The notes under the pieces: model-generated | Told to the model about the DNA's origin: nothing | Databases searched by the model: none | Seen by the model: the letters and a program-made list of their open reading frames with translations, nothing else | Translations under genes and position numbers: made by a program | Source: Bacillota bacterium | GTDB lineage: Bacteria > Bacillota > UBA4882 > UBA10575 | NCBI GenBank assembly: GCA_012838955.1 | Contig: DUOH01000016.1 | Location: 1 to 36,909, forward strand | Reading direction: 5' to 3' | DNA length: 36,909 nt | Shown here: positions 1-8,030 of the stretch, in pieces | How positions within the stretch are numbered: the stretch's first letter is position 1 | Layout of the letters: every line of letters begins with the position of its first letter

Positions 1-467
1 ACCCGTTTGATGACTTGTTGCTCAATCTCGGTTAATTCCCGGATCCCGCCGGTGTATGAACCGGTCCCTCCCAATAAACGGTCGATAAAGGCAAAGGCCA
101 GGTTGGGAGCAAATTCCAAGATGATATTTCCTTCCAAGGGGTTCAGTTTAAGAATATTAATCACCGTGGGATTCTGTAATGATTTGGTAAACTCTTCATA
201 GGTCAACTGATCAATCGATGCTACCTCTACCTGAAGCATAGTACGTAAATAAGCAGAGAGTGAGGTAGTAAGTAACCGGGAAAAGTTTTCATGCAGCATC
301 ACTAGAGTTCGCACGTGCTCTTTGGCAAACTTACTTGGTCTGCGAAAATCATAAGGCTTTACCTTTCTCCGCTTATCCTCACTTTTAACCGATTCCGCAT
401 CCAGCGCTCCGGTTGATAAAGCCTGTAAGAGGGAGTCAATTTCATTTTGTGTTAAGATCTCGGCCAA
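1..467 (-). CDS. fliM: FliM, flagellar motor switch protein (N-terminal part, cut by window start)
   Basis: The minus strand is open from a TTG at 467 to the window edge, and begins MAEILTQNEIDSLLQAL. This is the FliM N-terminal CheY-P/EIDSLL-type docking motif. It is followed by a basic linker and the start of the FliM middle domain (KVKPYDFRRPSKFAKEHVRTL). FliM is part of the cytoplasmic switch complex that binds FliG and phosphorylated CheY and sets rotation direction. The TTG start is chosen because GGGGGGTGG (about 472-480) is a well-placed SD and no ATG lies nearby. About 155 residues are visible and the C-terminal domain is outside the window. It lies 13 nt downstream of fliL, as in Bacillus and clostridial operons. 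Confidence 0.93.
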   Translation of the reverse strand, partial: MAEILTQNEIDSLLQALSTGALDAESVKSEDKRRKVKPYDFRRPSKFAKEHVRTLVMLHENFSRLLTTSLSAYLRTMLQVEVASIDQLTYEEFTKSLQNPTVINILKLNPLEGNIILEFAPNLAFAFIDRLLGGTGSYTGGIRELTEIEQQVIKR

Positions 468-480
468 GTTACCACCCCCC

Positions 481-951
481 TCACGTAATCAAAAATTCAG
501 TGAAGAAGATATCAACAACTTTTCCAGCAGAAAGAAATTCTGTAATGGCAATTATTAATTCGTTACGGAGTTTATCATATCCTTCTTTTTGGCTAATTTC
601 GCTTGCAGTCTTTGCCCGGAAAACACTAATGATCAAGTCCCTAATCTGCGGACCGCGTTTGACGATCTCCGCCTGTGTCTCTTCGGCATCCACCGCGATG
701 GTGATATTTAGTTTAATATAACGTCGGCTTCCGGGGTCGGCCAAGTTGATCACCAATGGTTCATCCAATGGCACCAAGTATTTGACGGAATTACCATTAT
801 CCCTCACGGTCGTGAATTGATTTCTCACCGGTAACACTTGTTTGATAAAGAACATCGTCGCGGCGAATACTGCTGCAAAGAATATGGCAAGACAGATAGT
901 TATTGTTAAGAATACTTGGTTAAAATTAGATTTTCCTTCTTTTCGCGCCAT
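481..951 (-). CDS. fliL: FliL, flagellar basal-body-associated membrane protein
   Basis: This 156-residue protein has one N-terminal membrane segment (about residues 13-37), followed by a periplasm-side domain with the FliL-like pattern NLADPGSRRYIKLNITI and a conserved C-terminal end (FFTEFLIT). FliL sits next to the stator and supports motor output. The start is placed at the ATG at 951, before MARKEGKSNFNQ, because an AGGTGGG-type SD precedes it. The upstream in-frame start at 1017 would add 22 unlikely residues. The gene lies between motB and fliM. About 150 nt separate it from motB, the largest gap in this part of the operon. Confidence 0.9.
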   Translation of the reverse strand: MARKEGKSNFNQVFLTITICLAIFFAAVFAATMFFIKQVLPVRNQFTTVRDNGNSVKYLVPLDEPLVINLADPGSRRYIKLNITIAVDAEETQAEIVKRGPQIRDLIISVFRAKTASEISQKEGYDKLRNELIIAITEFLSAGKVVDIFFTEFLIT

Positions 952-1098
952 CCTTATCCCACCTAAAATTTGTTCTAATTCATCTTTTCTCCACAAAATC
1001 CAATAGCCGTCATGCACCCAAAATCCCCGTAAGAAACCGGTTAAACAAATTAACCGGAAAACTATTAAACAGCAAAGCCCATTTGGCTCCCGGCTCCA

Positions 1099-1824
1099 TC
1101 ACTTAGTCATCTTATTGCTAAAAGGATTGTCCGAAGATAGCAGGAGTAGATCAACTCTGCGGTTTTTTACCCGATTCTCTTCACTGGTATTCGGTACACG
1201 CGGTCTGAACTCCGCATAGCCGGTGGCCGCCAGTCTCCTTGGATCCAACCCCACTTGTTCAGCCAAGTGTCTGGTCACATTAGTTGCTCTGCTGGTAGAG
1301 AGCTCCCAGTTGGAAGGATATTTAGCATTACGAATCGGCAGATCGCAGGTATGTCCTTCCACTCTGATAAAGTGTTTATCCCTGGCCAGAATCGAACCTA
1401 TCTCCCGCAATAACTTCTTGGCCTCCGGCTTCAGTTCCGCAGAACCGATAGCGAATAACAGCCCCTCTTTAAAACTGACGACCATTCCTCTTTCTTCCAT
1501 ATAAATCTCAGTTTGACCGGTGAGATCTTCTCTAACCAGCAACTCCTGGATCTGATCCCGGACGTTCCTAAACTCCTGGGGTATCGGATCCGCTACGGAA
1601 ACCGGAGCCCCATCCAAGGTCTTCCCCCCACTTAAGATGTGAGGCAGACCGGTCAAAGCCGCTCGCAAAGATTCCGCTACTTCTTCATATTTTTCCTGCT
1701 CAATATGGGAGAAAGAAAAAAGGAGCACAAAAAAGCATAAGAGCAGAGTGACCATGTCCGAATAGGTCGTCATCCACAAAGGTGTGGAATAAGTATTGCT
1801 CTCTTCCTTCTTCTTTCTAGGCAT
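1099..1824 (-). CDS. motB: MotB, stator protein with OmpA-like peptidoglycan-binding domain
   Basis: The 241-residue protein has a short basic N-terminus and a single membrane helix holding the ion-binding aspartate (D23 in TTYSDMVTLLLCFFVLLFSF). A plug/linker region and a C-terminal OmpA/MotB domain follow (VEGHTCDLPI, NWELSTSRATNVTRHL, NRRVDLLLL). MotB anchors the MotA-MotB ion channel to peptidoglycan. The start overlaps the last 8 nt of motA, which suggests translational coupling. The pair sits inside the fla operon between flbD and fliL; in B. subtilis motAB is a separate locus. Whether H+ or Na+ drives it cannot be decided from this sequence alone. Confidence 0.95.
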   Translation of the reverse strand: MPRKKKEESNTYSTPLWMTTYSDMVTLLLCFFVLLFSFSHIEQEKYEEVAESLRAALTGLPHILSGGKTLDGAPVSVADPIPQEFRNVRDQIQELLVREDLTGQTEIYMEERGMVVSFKEGLLFAIGSAELKPEAKKLLREIGSILARDKHFIRVEGHTCDLPIRNAKYPSNWELSTSRATNVTRHLAEQVGLDPRRLAATGYAEFRPRVPNTSEENRVKNRRVDLLLLSSDNPFSNKMTK

Positions 1825-2614
1825 TTACTCCCATCCCTTCCTCCCGGCGTCTCCGGTGATCCACGCCCTCCCTTTCCACAGGCGGTAAGAATGATTTGAG
1901 TTTTTCTTCCACAATCCGCGGGTTCTCACCGGCTTGAATCGACAGAATCCCTTCCACCATCACTTGGCGAATGATCACCTCTTCTTCACTCCGGAGCTTA
2001 AGTTTACCTGCGATCGGCAGAAAAACCAGATTGGCCATGACTGAACCATAGAAGGTGGTGACCAGGGCTTTGGCCATCCCTGCTCCGATGGTGCTCGGAT
2101 TATCAAGCTCCCGTAACATCTGAATCAACCCGATCAAAGTACCAATCATCCCGAAAGCCGGCGCCAGCGCGCCCCAAGCTTCAAAGAAGGATCTATTGGT
2201 TTGATGTCGATTCTCTACAAAACTGATCTCAATCTCCAAGATATTCTTGACCAACTCCGGATCAGTACCGTCTACCACCAACTGTATTCCTTTACGCAAA
2301 AACTCATCAGCATTCTCCAACTCATCCTCTAAAGCCAAAAGCCCTTCCCGCCTGGCCTTTTCCGCATAGCCGACCAGTTTGTTAATGACTTCTTGCGCTG
2401 AATAATGCCTGGAAAAAAAAGCCCACTTTACTGCCTTGATTGCTCTGATAAATTGGGGAAGAGGAAAATTGATCAGCATAGCGCAGAGAGAGCCACAGAT
2501 GGTAATATAGACCGATGCCAAATCCCAAAAGACACCGATCCCTCCACCAGTCGCCATTCCCAACAATAATACAATAAATCCAACTCCAAAACCTATAATC
2601 GTTGATATATCCAT
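1817..2614 (-). CDS. motA: MotA, flagellar stator ion-channel protein
   Basis: The 265-residue protein has the MotA/PomA layout: two N-terminal membrane helices, a cytoplasmic loop with the conserved charged stretch (YAEKARREGLLALEDEL) that contacts FliG, and two C-terminal helices (AWGALAPAFGMIGTLIGLI and ALVTTFYGSVMANLVFLPI). The ATG at 2614 is preferred to the TTG one codon upstream because a GAGGTGA SD is spaced correctly for it. Its A is shared with the stop codon of flbD (TGATG), so the genes overlap by one base. With MotB it forms the stator unit. Confidence 0.95.
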   Translation of the reverse strand: MDISTIIGFGVGFIVLLLGMATGGGIGVFWDLASVYITICGSLCAMLINFPLPQFIRAIKAVKWAFFSRHYSAQEVINKLVGYAEKARREGLLALEDELENADEFLRKGIQLVVDGTDPELVKNILEIEISFVENRHQTNRSFFEAWGALAPAFGMIGTLIGLIQMLRELDNPSTIGAGMAKALVTTFYGSVMANLVFLPIAGKLKLRSEEEVIIRQVMVEGILSIQAGENPRIVEEKLKSFLPPVEREGVDHRRRREEGMGVNA

Positions 2615-2838
2615 CAAGACTCACCTCGGATTTCTGTGGAAGCGATTTCCGCCCCGCCTTCCCCAAGCCTGCGGCGGTAGGCTATAATCCGTTCCAGAAC
2701 TTCTGTACTTGTCTCCCGAACTACCACTTTTCTGCCGGTCACTAAGGTAATCACAGTATCGGGGGTTTCTTCCATAAATTCGATCAGATGCGGGTTGACA
2801 AAGAATTCTTTCCCGTTAAACCTGGTTACGGTAATCAT
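2614..2838 (-). CDS. flbD: FlbD/SwrD-family small flagellar protein
   Basis: The 74-residue protein begins MITVTRFNGKEFFVNPHLIEFME and continues TVITLVTGRKVVVRE, the FlbD-family pattern. The B. subtilis homologue in the same place (YlzI/SwrD, between flgE and fliL) is known to be needed for full motor torque. Here it directly precedes motA and overlaps it by one base, which fits a role in stator function. The ATG at 2838 has a GGAG SD 7 nt away; the GTG one codon earlier is less well placed. Confidence 0.88.
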   Translation of the reverse strand: MITVTRFNGKEFFVNPHLIEFMEETPDTVITLVTGRKVVVRETSTEVLERIIAYRRRLGEGGAEIASTEIRGES

Positions 2839-2909
2839 CACACCACTCCTGTCCCACTTGTAAACCGAAGGTTTTAGAAATATTTATCCTTCTCAATCCT
2901 CCGGACGCC

Positions 2910-2927
2910 AGGGCGCCCCAGCGCCCT
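2910..2927 (-). repeat. Short GC-rich hairpin between flgE and flbD
   Basis: Positions 2910-2916 (AGGGCGC) and 2921-2927 (GCGCCCT) are perfect reverse complements around a 4-nt loop. No T-run follows on either strand, so it is not a classical terminator. It is the second of two hairpins in the 159-bp flgE-flbD gap. Confidence 0.6.
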
Positions 2928-2940
2928 TTCATCCCAAGAT

Positions 2941-2980
2941 GTGTGATGTGAGAGAAGCCGGAGCCTTTCTCACATCACAC
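2941..2980 (-). repeat. 13-bp perfect inverted repeat downstream of flgE
   Basis: GTGTGATGTGAGA (2941-2953) and TCTCACATCACAC (2968-2980) are perfect reverse complements with a 14-nt loop, starting 17 nt after the flgE stop codon. There is no oligo-T tract, so a stabilising or RNA-processing hairpin is more likely than a rho-independent terminator. Partial read-through attenuation before flbD-motAB cannot be excluded. Confidence 0.7.
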
Positions 2981-2997
2981 GCCAATGATTATTTAGA

Positions 2998-4230
2998 TTA
3001 CCGTTTCAAATTAACCAGTTCCTGCAGCATCTCGTCGGAAGTAGTAATTATCCTCGAGTTGGCCTGAAAACCCCTTTGCGTCACGATCATATCAGTAAAC
3101 TCTTGAGACAAGTCAACGTTGGACATCTCGAGCGTACCCGGGGTAATCGTACCGCTGCCGCCTACCCCGGAAGGATTAATCTGCGGGGCGCCGGAGTTAC
3201 TGGAGACCTGAAACATGGTCTGGCCCGCTTTTTCTAAACCGCCCGGGTTACTAAAAGTGGCCACCGCTACTTGGGCGATATCCTTTGTTTGCCCGTTGGT
3301 GAAGACGCCGACGATCTTTCCGGAACTGTCAATCTTGAAGGTATTCAGGTAGCCCATGGCGTAACCGTCTTGTTCATAACCGACTGAAGATTCGTCGGCT
3401 TGTTGCTGTTTCAGGGCTGAAAGATCGATCGTGGCATTGACATTAGCCGCGCCGGTCCCCGGATTATAGTTTATGGCAAAAGTAGGTCCTCCGGTATCAA
3501 GATAACCGGTTTCCGTAAAAGTAATATTTTCTGAGAGAAGAACAGTTCCTGCCGGATCCTCTACTGAACAGGTCCAGGCATTCACTCCGGTTTTTTCAAA
3601 TATAACGCTCAATACATGGGGATTTCCCAAAGAATCGTAGATGCTGACATTTCGCGTAAATCGGCAACCATCTGCGGGAGCAATTGGGGTTTCAGAATTT
3701 AAGTTACCGGTCAAAGTAATCGTGGCGGTAGCGTGCGGATCCACCGTATCGTTAATAGGTAATCTGATGCCCTCGATCCGTCCGTTCGTATTGATTACGC
3801 CGGTTATCGGATCCGCGATCCACCCCTGCAGTTGTAGTCCGTTGGTGTAGACCAGCCGTCCGGAAGTATCCATGCTGAAGTTTCCAGCTCTGGTGTAGTA
3901 GTTATTGGTGCCGTCGCCCACGATAAAGAAACCGTTACCTTGCAGGGCCAAATCTGTATTGACCCCGGTGGTTTGAAGGTTACCGGCGGTATGCAACACG
4001 TCGATGCTGGCCAAACCGCACCCTAACCCTACCTGCATGGGGTTGATTCCGCCCCGATTTCTTTGGGGGGCTGTCGCCCCGCTTAGGGTCTGCGCCAAAG
4101 TATCCTGAAAAGTCACTCTGCTGCTTTTATAACCGGTTGTATTCACATTGGCAATGTTATTACCGATGACGTCCATCCGGATCTGATGATTCTTCAATCC
4201 GGAGACACCGGCAAACATAGAACGCATCAT
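2998..4230 (-). CDS. flgE: FlgE, flagellar hook protein
   Basis: The 410-residue protein has the flagellar rod/hook N-terminal signature (MFAGVSGLKNHQIRMDVIGNNIANVNTTGYK). A central FlgE D1/D2 region includes LALQGNGFFIVGD, and the C-terminal helix is DLSQEFTDMIVTQRGFQANSRIITTSDEMLQ. FlgE polymerises into the hook outside the cell after export by the flagellar type III system. The start has an AGGAGGT SD about 10 nt upstream. Unlike its neighbours it is separated from both flanking genes by 160-200 nt, and those gaps carry hairpins (see findings). The gene order flgD-TIGR02530-flgE is typical of Firmicutes. Confidence 0.97.
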   Translation of the reverse strand: MMRSMFAGVSGLKNHQIRMDVIGNNIANVNTTGYKSSRVTFQDTLAQTLSGATAPQRNRGGINPMQVGLGCGLASIDVLHTAGNLQTTGVNTDLALQGNGFFIVGDGTNNYYTRAGNFSMDTSGRLVYTNGLQLQGWIADPITGVINTNGRIEGIRLPINDTVDPHATATITLTGNLNSETPIAPADGCRFTRNVSIYDSLGNPHVLSVIFEKTGVNAWTCSVEDPAGTVLLSENITFTETGYLDTGGPTFAINYNPGTGAANVNATIDLSALKQQQADESSVGYEQDGYAMGYLNTFKIDSSGKIVGVFTNGQTKDIAQVAVATFSNPGGLEKAGQTMFQVSSNSGAPQINPSGVGGSGTITPGTLEMSNVDLSQEFTDMIVTQRGFQANSRIITTSDEMLQELVNLKR

Positions 4231-4254
4231 AACTAAATCAACCTCCTATTTATA

Positions 4255-4274
4255 CTCGTCTGTAACTGGACGAG
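4255..4274 (-). repeat. Hairpin just upstream of the flgE ribosome-binding site
   Basis: CTCGTC (4255-4260) pairs with GACGAG (4269-4274) around an 8-nt loop. On the minus strand the stem ends a few bases before the AATAGGAGG SD of flgE, so it would form in the mRNA 5' to the hook gene. Confidence 0.5.
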
Positions 4275-4375
4275 AATTATTCTGCGAGCAAGCCGCCCTT
4301 GGCCCATGAGCGTCTAGGAAGTCGTCCCTGTTGTTGAATGGTCAATGGCGAAACCGGCCCCATTAATTTCTGTCT

Positions 4376-4399
4376 GCTCTCCGCTGTCGGTTGGAGAGC
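4376..4399 (-). repeat. 7-bp inverted repeat in the gap before flgE
   Basis: GCTCTCC (4376-4382) and GGAGAGC (4393-4399) are reverse complements with a 10-nt loop, 30 nt beyond the stop codon of the flagellar operon protein. No T-run follows on the minus strand. The right arm runs into a plus-strand AGCGCTTAGGC sequence (4397-4421) that resembles palindromes found elsewhere in the window. Confidence 0.5.
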
Positions 4400-4429
4400 G
4401 CTTAGGCTTCCTCTAGGAGGTCCAGCCTA

Positions 4430-4828
4430 TTATCTGGTGACAAAGACAGCGCTGTCGATATTGGTGAAGACATTCTCCTTCAGACTTTGTCGATCAACAG
4501 CCGTCACTACCGTTTGATTTTCCACGCTGACGATGAAGGCCATCCGGTCCAGTACCACCAGGGAATCCCGGCACCCCTTGGCTTGGGCTTTGCCAACCGC
4601 TTCTTTGATCCCTGCCAGTTCCGTGGGGGAAAGTGTTATACCCCGGTCCTGCATACGTTTTTGCGCATGAGCGGAAATCTTCAGCTCAGGCAGGAGCTTT
4701 TCGTTGAGGATCTGTTTGAATCCGCCTCCCGCACTGTCCGGGACAGGTTGTCTATTAATCGGTATCCCCGGCTGTACGCCTGACGGAGAATTGACCGACG
4801 ATAACGGCGGGAAAATCCGTTCACTCAT
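4430..4828 (-). CDS. Flagellar operon protein (TIGR02530-like)
   Basis: The 132-residue protein has a Pro/Gly-rich N-terminus and a C-terminal domain, KISAHAQKRMQDRGITLSPTELAGIKEAVGKAQAKG...VVLDRMAFIVSVENQTVVTAVD. This matches the small 'flagellar operon protein' family encoded between flgD and flgE in many Firmicutes; its biochemical role is not established. The start is set at 4828 because AGGAGG lies 6 nt upstream of that ATG. An upstream in-frame start at 4864 lacks such a site. It lies 54 nt after flgD. Confidence 0.8.
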   Translation of the reverse strand: MSERIFPPLSSVNSPSGVQPGIPINRQPVPDSAGGGFKQILNEKLLPELKISAHAQKRMQDRGITLSPTELAGIKEAVGKAQAKGCRDSLVVLDRMAFIVSVENQTVVTAVDRQSLKENVFTNIDSAVFVTR

Positions 4829-4882
4829 TTTATTCCTCCTCTCCATAAAGATCTGTCCAGTCATAGCTGCCTTCTGCGATTT

Positions 4883-5536
4883 CTAAACAATACCCCAAAT
4901 CTCGGAGAGGGGGATCTTCTCGATCTTCCCTTTCTGTTCAGTATCTTCGCCCTTGGTTTCTTCATCCTCGGTTGCTTCGACTTTTCCTGAGATGATATAG
5001 GCCTTACCGTTCTCGATCTCATAATCGTCAATCACGACCTGGCGCAAGTCAACTACTTCTTTAGCTTCATTATAAACCCTCACCAAGGCAATCCGGCCAA
5101 CAATGGCTTCCATATAGTTCTCCAAGCCCATCTCATCCAGGACGGTGACGACTTTGTCGGCTTCAATATCCCTGCCGTTATCCAAGACCAGGTAAGTCCG
5201 GCCGTCTATGTTCTTCACACCCATGACCCGTCCGTAGACCCCTTCGGGCAAACCATCCGCAGTGTATTGTTGCGCTAGGACTGTATGGCCGATGAATGAA
5301 GTCGCCTGTTGGACTTGGAACGCCTGGTTCAAGTTGGTCATCTGCTCCAAGGCGCTGAACTCCGCCATCTGCGAGATAAACTCCCGGTCACTCATGGGAT
5401 TTAGAGGATCCTGAAACCGCAGTTCGGTAATGAGCAGTTTCAAGAATTCATCCTTTCCCAAGGTGTTATTACCTTTGGTGGCTTGCGTTGTTCCATATCC
5501 GGCAACTCCTGAAATCCCATCAACACTGGTAGCCAT
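4883..5536 (-). CDS. flgD: FlgD, hook cap / basal-body rod modification protein
   Basis: The 217-residue protein carries the FlgD N-terminal export/cap region (LGKDEFLKLLITELRFQDPLNPMSDREFISQMAEFSALEQM) and a C-terminal tail rich in Glu and Lys. FlgD forms the scaffold on which FlgE subunits assemble into the hook. An AGGAGG SD lies about 10 nt before the ATG. It follows fliK with a 54-nt gap and precedes the TIGR02530-like gene, the usual order. Confidence 0.93.
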   Translation of the reverse strand: MATSVDGISGVAGYGTTQATKGNNTLGKDEFLKLLITELRFQDPLNPMSDREFISQMAEFSALEQMTNLNQAFQVQQATSFIGHTVLAQQYTADGLPEGVYGRVMGVKNIDGRTYLVLDNGRDIEADKVVTVLDEMGLENYMEAIVGRIALVRVYNEAKEVVDLRQVVIDDYEIENGKAYIISGKVEATEDEETKGEDTEQKGKIEKIPLSEIWGIV

Positions 5537-5590
5537 TCCGCTGCTTCCTCCTTTCCGTAAAATTTACGAACTGTCTAATCGGATTACAAC

Positions 5591-6928
5591 CTAAGCCCGG
5601 AGATCAACTCGACCCCAGATCCAAGATTCCGTCGGTTGGAACTCTTCCGTCTCTTCCGGCAAATAGTCCGGACTGACATAGGAAGAGCTCTGTTTAAAGG
5701 CAGAGGCCGTCTCTTCCTGCTGGCCGAAGTTCCCGGTCTGGACCCCGACTTCAAGCAGGTTCGCTTTTAAGCCTGCCTCCTGCAAGGCTGTGCGTAGGTC
5801 ACTCAAATTCGCCTCGATGATGGACTGCACAGCTTTGGATTCCGCGACAAAACTGGCAGTGACCACATCTTTCTCGATCACCAATGATAATTCTAATTTG
5901 CCTAATTCTTTCGGTTCCAGATTCATTTCTACTTTGGCCACACCGTTCTCCACCATTATTTTAGCCTGGCTTAATACCTGCTTAACCACTTTTTCCTGGA
6001 CTTCGATCCGCTGAGCGATGGAAGATGTTTCACTTGTGACCGCGTTACTTGTCTGGGTATCCCCTTCGTTGAGGCCGCCGCTGAACTCCACCGCCGGATG
6101 ATAATCCAACCCCTCGTCCTCAGCTATCTTCACTGAGAACTCCCTCTTTACTTCGCGGGTATCCTTTGGTACGCCGGAAGAGATCTCTTCCCCCGAGGAG
6201 CCAGCACCTTTTCCCAACTCACCTGGGTCTTCTTCCGCCAGAGGCTCTTGTTTCTGTACACCACTAGTTGTGGATGATGCTTCGTGGAGTTTTGTCGCGA
6301 AGATCTCGTGGAATTTTCCGGTCTCGCTCTTCACCTGCTCACCAGCGTCCGTTAGCTCCTCTTCACCGCCGTGTGCCGCCGCCTGGATATTTTCTGCGAT
6401 CTTCTCCTGAACCTCGGAGAGTCGATTCGTAATTCCCGGAACGTCTTCTTCCGGCGTCCCCTCGATCGACGCCAACCCGGCCCCAAGACTGTTTTCTTCT
6501 GTAGCCGGTTCTTCTGTGGCCTCCACCACAGTATTTAATAGACCTTGTTCTCCTGCGTCCAATCCTGTTACATCCGGGAGTTCCGCGTCTGAGAATCCCG
6601 TTCCTCCAGTCGCCGTCAGCTCTACCCCACTCGTATCATGAGTATCCACCATGCCTTGCTCCACTGATAAATCAGTCAGCAGCATCGCCAGTCCGGCAAC
6701 ATACAGGGGATTCTGCTCTTCCGGCGCTTCGGGTTTGGCTTTCGCCTTGCCTTTCGACGCGGCAGTTTCTTCTTGCGCCTGCATTTTTCGGACCAGATCG
6801 GCAAAGTCTTGGTTCTCAGCTTTACAAAGGCTCCGCCTTTCTCCGGCGTTGACCCGGGAATTCCGCGCTTGTGCTACAGCTGGTTGTTGCTCGGTGGGAA
6901 ACGCCTGGACCTGTACTGCTTGATACAC
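5591..6928 (-). CDS. fliK: FliK, flagellar hook-length control protein
   Basis: The protein is about 445 residues. A long N-terminal region is Glu/Ala/Gly-rich and poorly conserved. The C-terminal Flg_hook domain contains VAKVEMNLEPKELGKLELSLVIEKDVVTASFVAESKAV and LQEAGLKANLLEVGV. FliK is secreted during assembly, measures the hook and switches export specificity. The GTG at 6928 is chosen as start because AGGAGG sits 7 nt upstream of it. A longer in-frame TTG start at 6946 would place that SD inside the coding region. The N-terminal region is strongly acidic, as expected for an unfolded export ruler. Confidence 0.88.
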   Translation of the reverse strand: MYQAVQVQAFPTEQQPAVAQARNSRVNAGERRSLCKAENQDFADLVRKMQAQEETAASKGKAKAKPEAPEEQNPLYVAGLAMLLTDLSVEQGMVDTHDTSGVELTATGGTGFSDAELPDVTGLDAGEQGLLNTVVEATEEPATEENSLGAGLASIEGTPEEDVPGITNRLSEVQEKIAENIQAAAHGGEEELTDAGEQVKSETGKFHEIFATKLHEASSTTSGVQKQEPLAEEDPGELGKGAGSSGEEISSGVPKDTREVKREFSVKIAEDEGLDYHPAVEFSGGLNEGDTQTSNAVTSETSSIAQRIEVQEKVVKQVLSQAKIMVENGVAKVEMNLEPKELGKLELSLVIEKDVVTASFVAESKAVQSIIEANLSDLRTALQEAGLKANLLEVGVQTGNFGQQEETASAFKQSSSYVSPDYLPEETEEFQPTESWIWGRVDLRA

Positions 6929-7008
6929 ATCTTCACCTCCTTTCAAGGAAATATAAGTTAATGTATTTTCTCACGTGTTAACACGAATGAGAACTAGTAT
7001 TCCACAAT

Positions 7009-7587
7009 TTATTCCACTGGTAAGGTGGACAATTTCTCCAAGTACCGGGCGCTCTTCTCTGCAGGCATGGTCGCCAAGATCTTACCGGCTCTCCGCGGTT
7101 CGATCAGAGCTAGAACTGCCAATCCCTTTTCAAAAGGCAATTTCAGCAAATTCTGGCCGGCTTGTTCAGGTTTCATCGTCTCCAGCAGACGCGCCACCGT
7201 CTCCGGATGATCACTATCGTCTGCTTCGGCGCCACGCGGAGAAGTTCCCATATTTCCCGCATACCTTTGAACGCGGGCCCTCTCTAATTCCAGTTTCCTT
7301 CGTTCTGACTCCAATTCTTCCTCGATCTTTAAGAGCAATGCCGCTCTCTCTTCTAAAATGGCATTTTCTTCTCTGATTACACGCTTCTGTTCTTCCAGGT
7401 ACTTGCTTTCACTCGACCCAAGCTTATATGCTTCGGCCACTTCTTCCCAGCCTGGAATCTGTGATAAAGCAAGCAAAACCGAGGGTTTCAAATCTACGAC
7501 ATCCCCTTGGTCAAATATATAAAGCATCCCGCAGACGGAACCGATGAATAAAAACGCGGTCAGTATGCCTAAAAAATAACGTCCCAC
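7009..7587 (-). CDS. MotE/YlxF-like flagellar protein with MgtE-N-like domain
   Basis: The protein is about 192 residues: an N-terminal membrane segment, then a charged coiled coil (YLEEQKRVIREENAILEERAALLLKIEEELESERRKLE), then a C-terminal helical repeat domain (ETVARLLETMKPEQAGQNLLKLPFEKGLAVLALIEPRRAGKILATMPAEKSARYL) resembling the MgtE intracellular N domain. The family member in this operon position is YlxF (MotE-like), thought to support the stator or export apparatus. I place the start at the GTG at 7587 because AAGAGG is 8 nt upstream. The GTG three codons earlier abuts the SD and overlaps the fliJ stop. Confidence 0.8.
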   Translation of the reverse strand: MGRYFLGILTAFLFIGSVCGMLYIFDQGDVVDLKPSVLLALSQIPGWEEVAEAYKLGSSESKYLEEQKRVIREENAILEERAALLLKIEEELESERRKLELERARVQRYAGNMGTSPRGAEADDSDHPETVARLLETMKPEQAGQNLLKLPFEKGLAVLALIEPRRAGKILATMPAEKSARYLEKLSTLPVE

Positions 7588-7592
7588 TACAC

Positions 7593-8030
7593 TCACCTCT
7601 TGCCAAGATGAACAAGGCTGATCCCGATCTCATCCAGTATTTTTTGTTCCTGGTGCAGAGCGGCCTTGTTTTGTTGTTCCATAAAATTCTCTTTCAGTCT
7701 TTCCATGGTCTTCCGCGCTTTTCTGGCGGAAATTAAATCCTCTCTAGCTATGGACACTTGTCTCTCCTGTAAGACTCTGGCCTCGTCAATCTCTATCCTT
7801 TTTTGCCGAAGATAGGATAAAAACCTGCTCCCTGAAGACAACAGAAAAGGATCTATTCTACCGGTTCCCACCTTCTTCAAGTACTCGGCTTCCTGGGCTG
7901 TTCTACGATCCACGGCCGCAAGTTCTCGCTGGATACTTAAGAGAACTACTTCCTCTTTTTTTAATTTATACTTGCAGTCGTCCTCATGGTGTTTTCGCAA
8001 GTTAAGAAGCGGTTCAAACCTGAACTTCAC
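7593..8030 (-). CDS. fliJ: FliJ, flagellar export chaperone / coiled-coil protein
   Basis: The 145-residue, almost entirely helical, highly charged protein begins MKFRFEPLLNLRKHHED, the conserved FliJ opening. FliJ binds the FliI ATPase ring and the export gate FlhA. The GTG start has AGGAGG 7 nt upstream and overlaps the fliI stop by 4 nt (GTGA). Position between fliI and the MotE-like gene matches the B. subtilis order. Confidence 0.88.
   Translation of the reverse strand: MKFRFEPLLNLRKHHEDDCKYKLKKEEVVLLSIQRELAAVDRRTAQEAEYLKKVGTGRIDPFLLSSGSRFLSYLRQKRIEIDEARVLQERQVSIAREDLISARKARKTMERLKENFMEQQNKAALHQEQKILDEIGISLVHLGKR

Noticed and set aside
2910-2980. Rho-independent terminator after flgE
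   Set aside because: Both hairpins are perfect but neither is followed by a T-run on the minus strand. They are listed as repeats instead.
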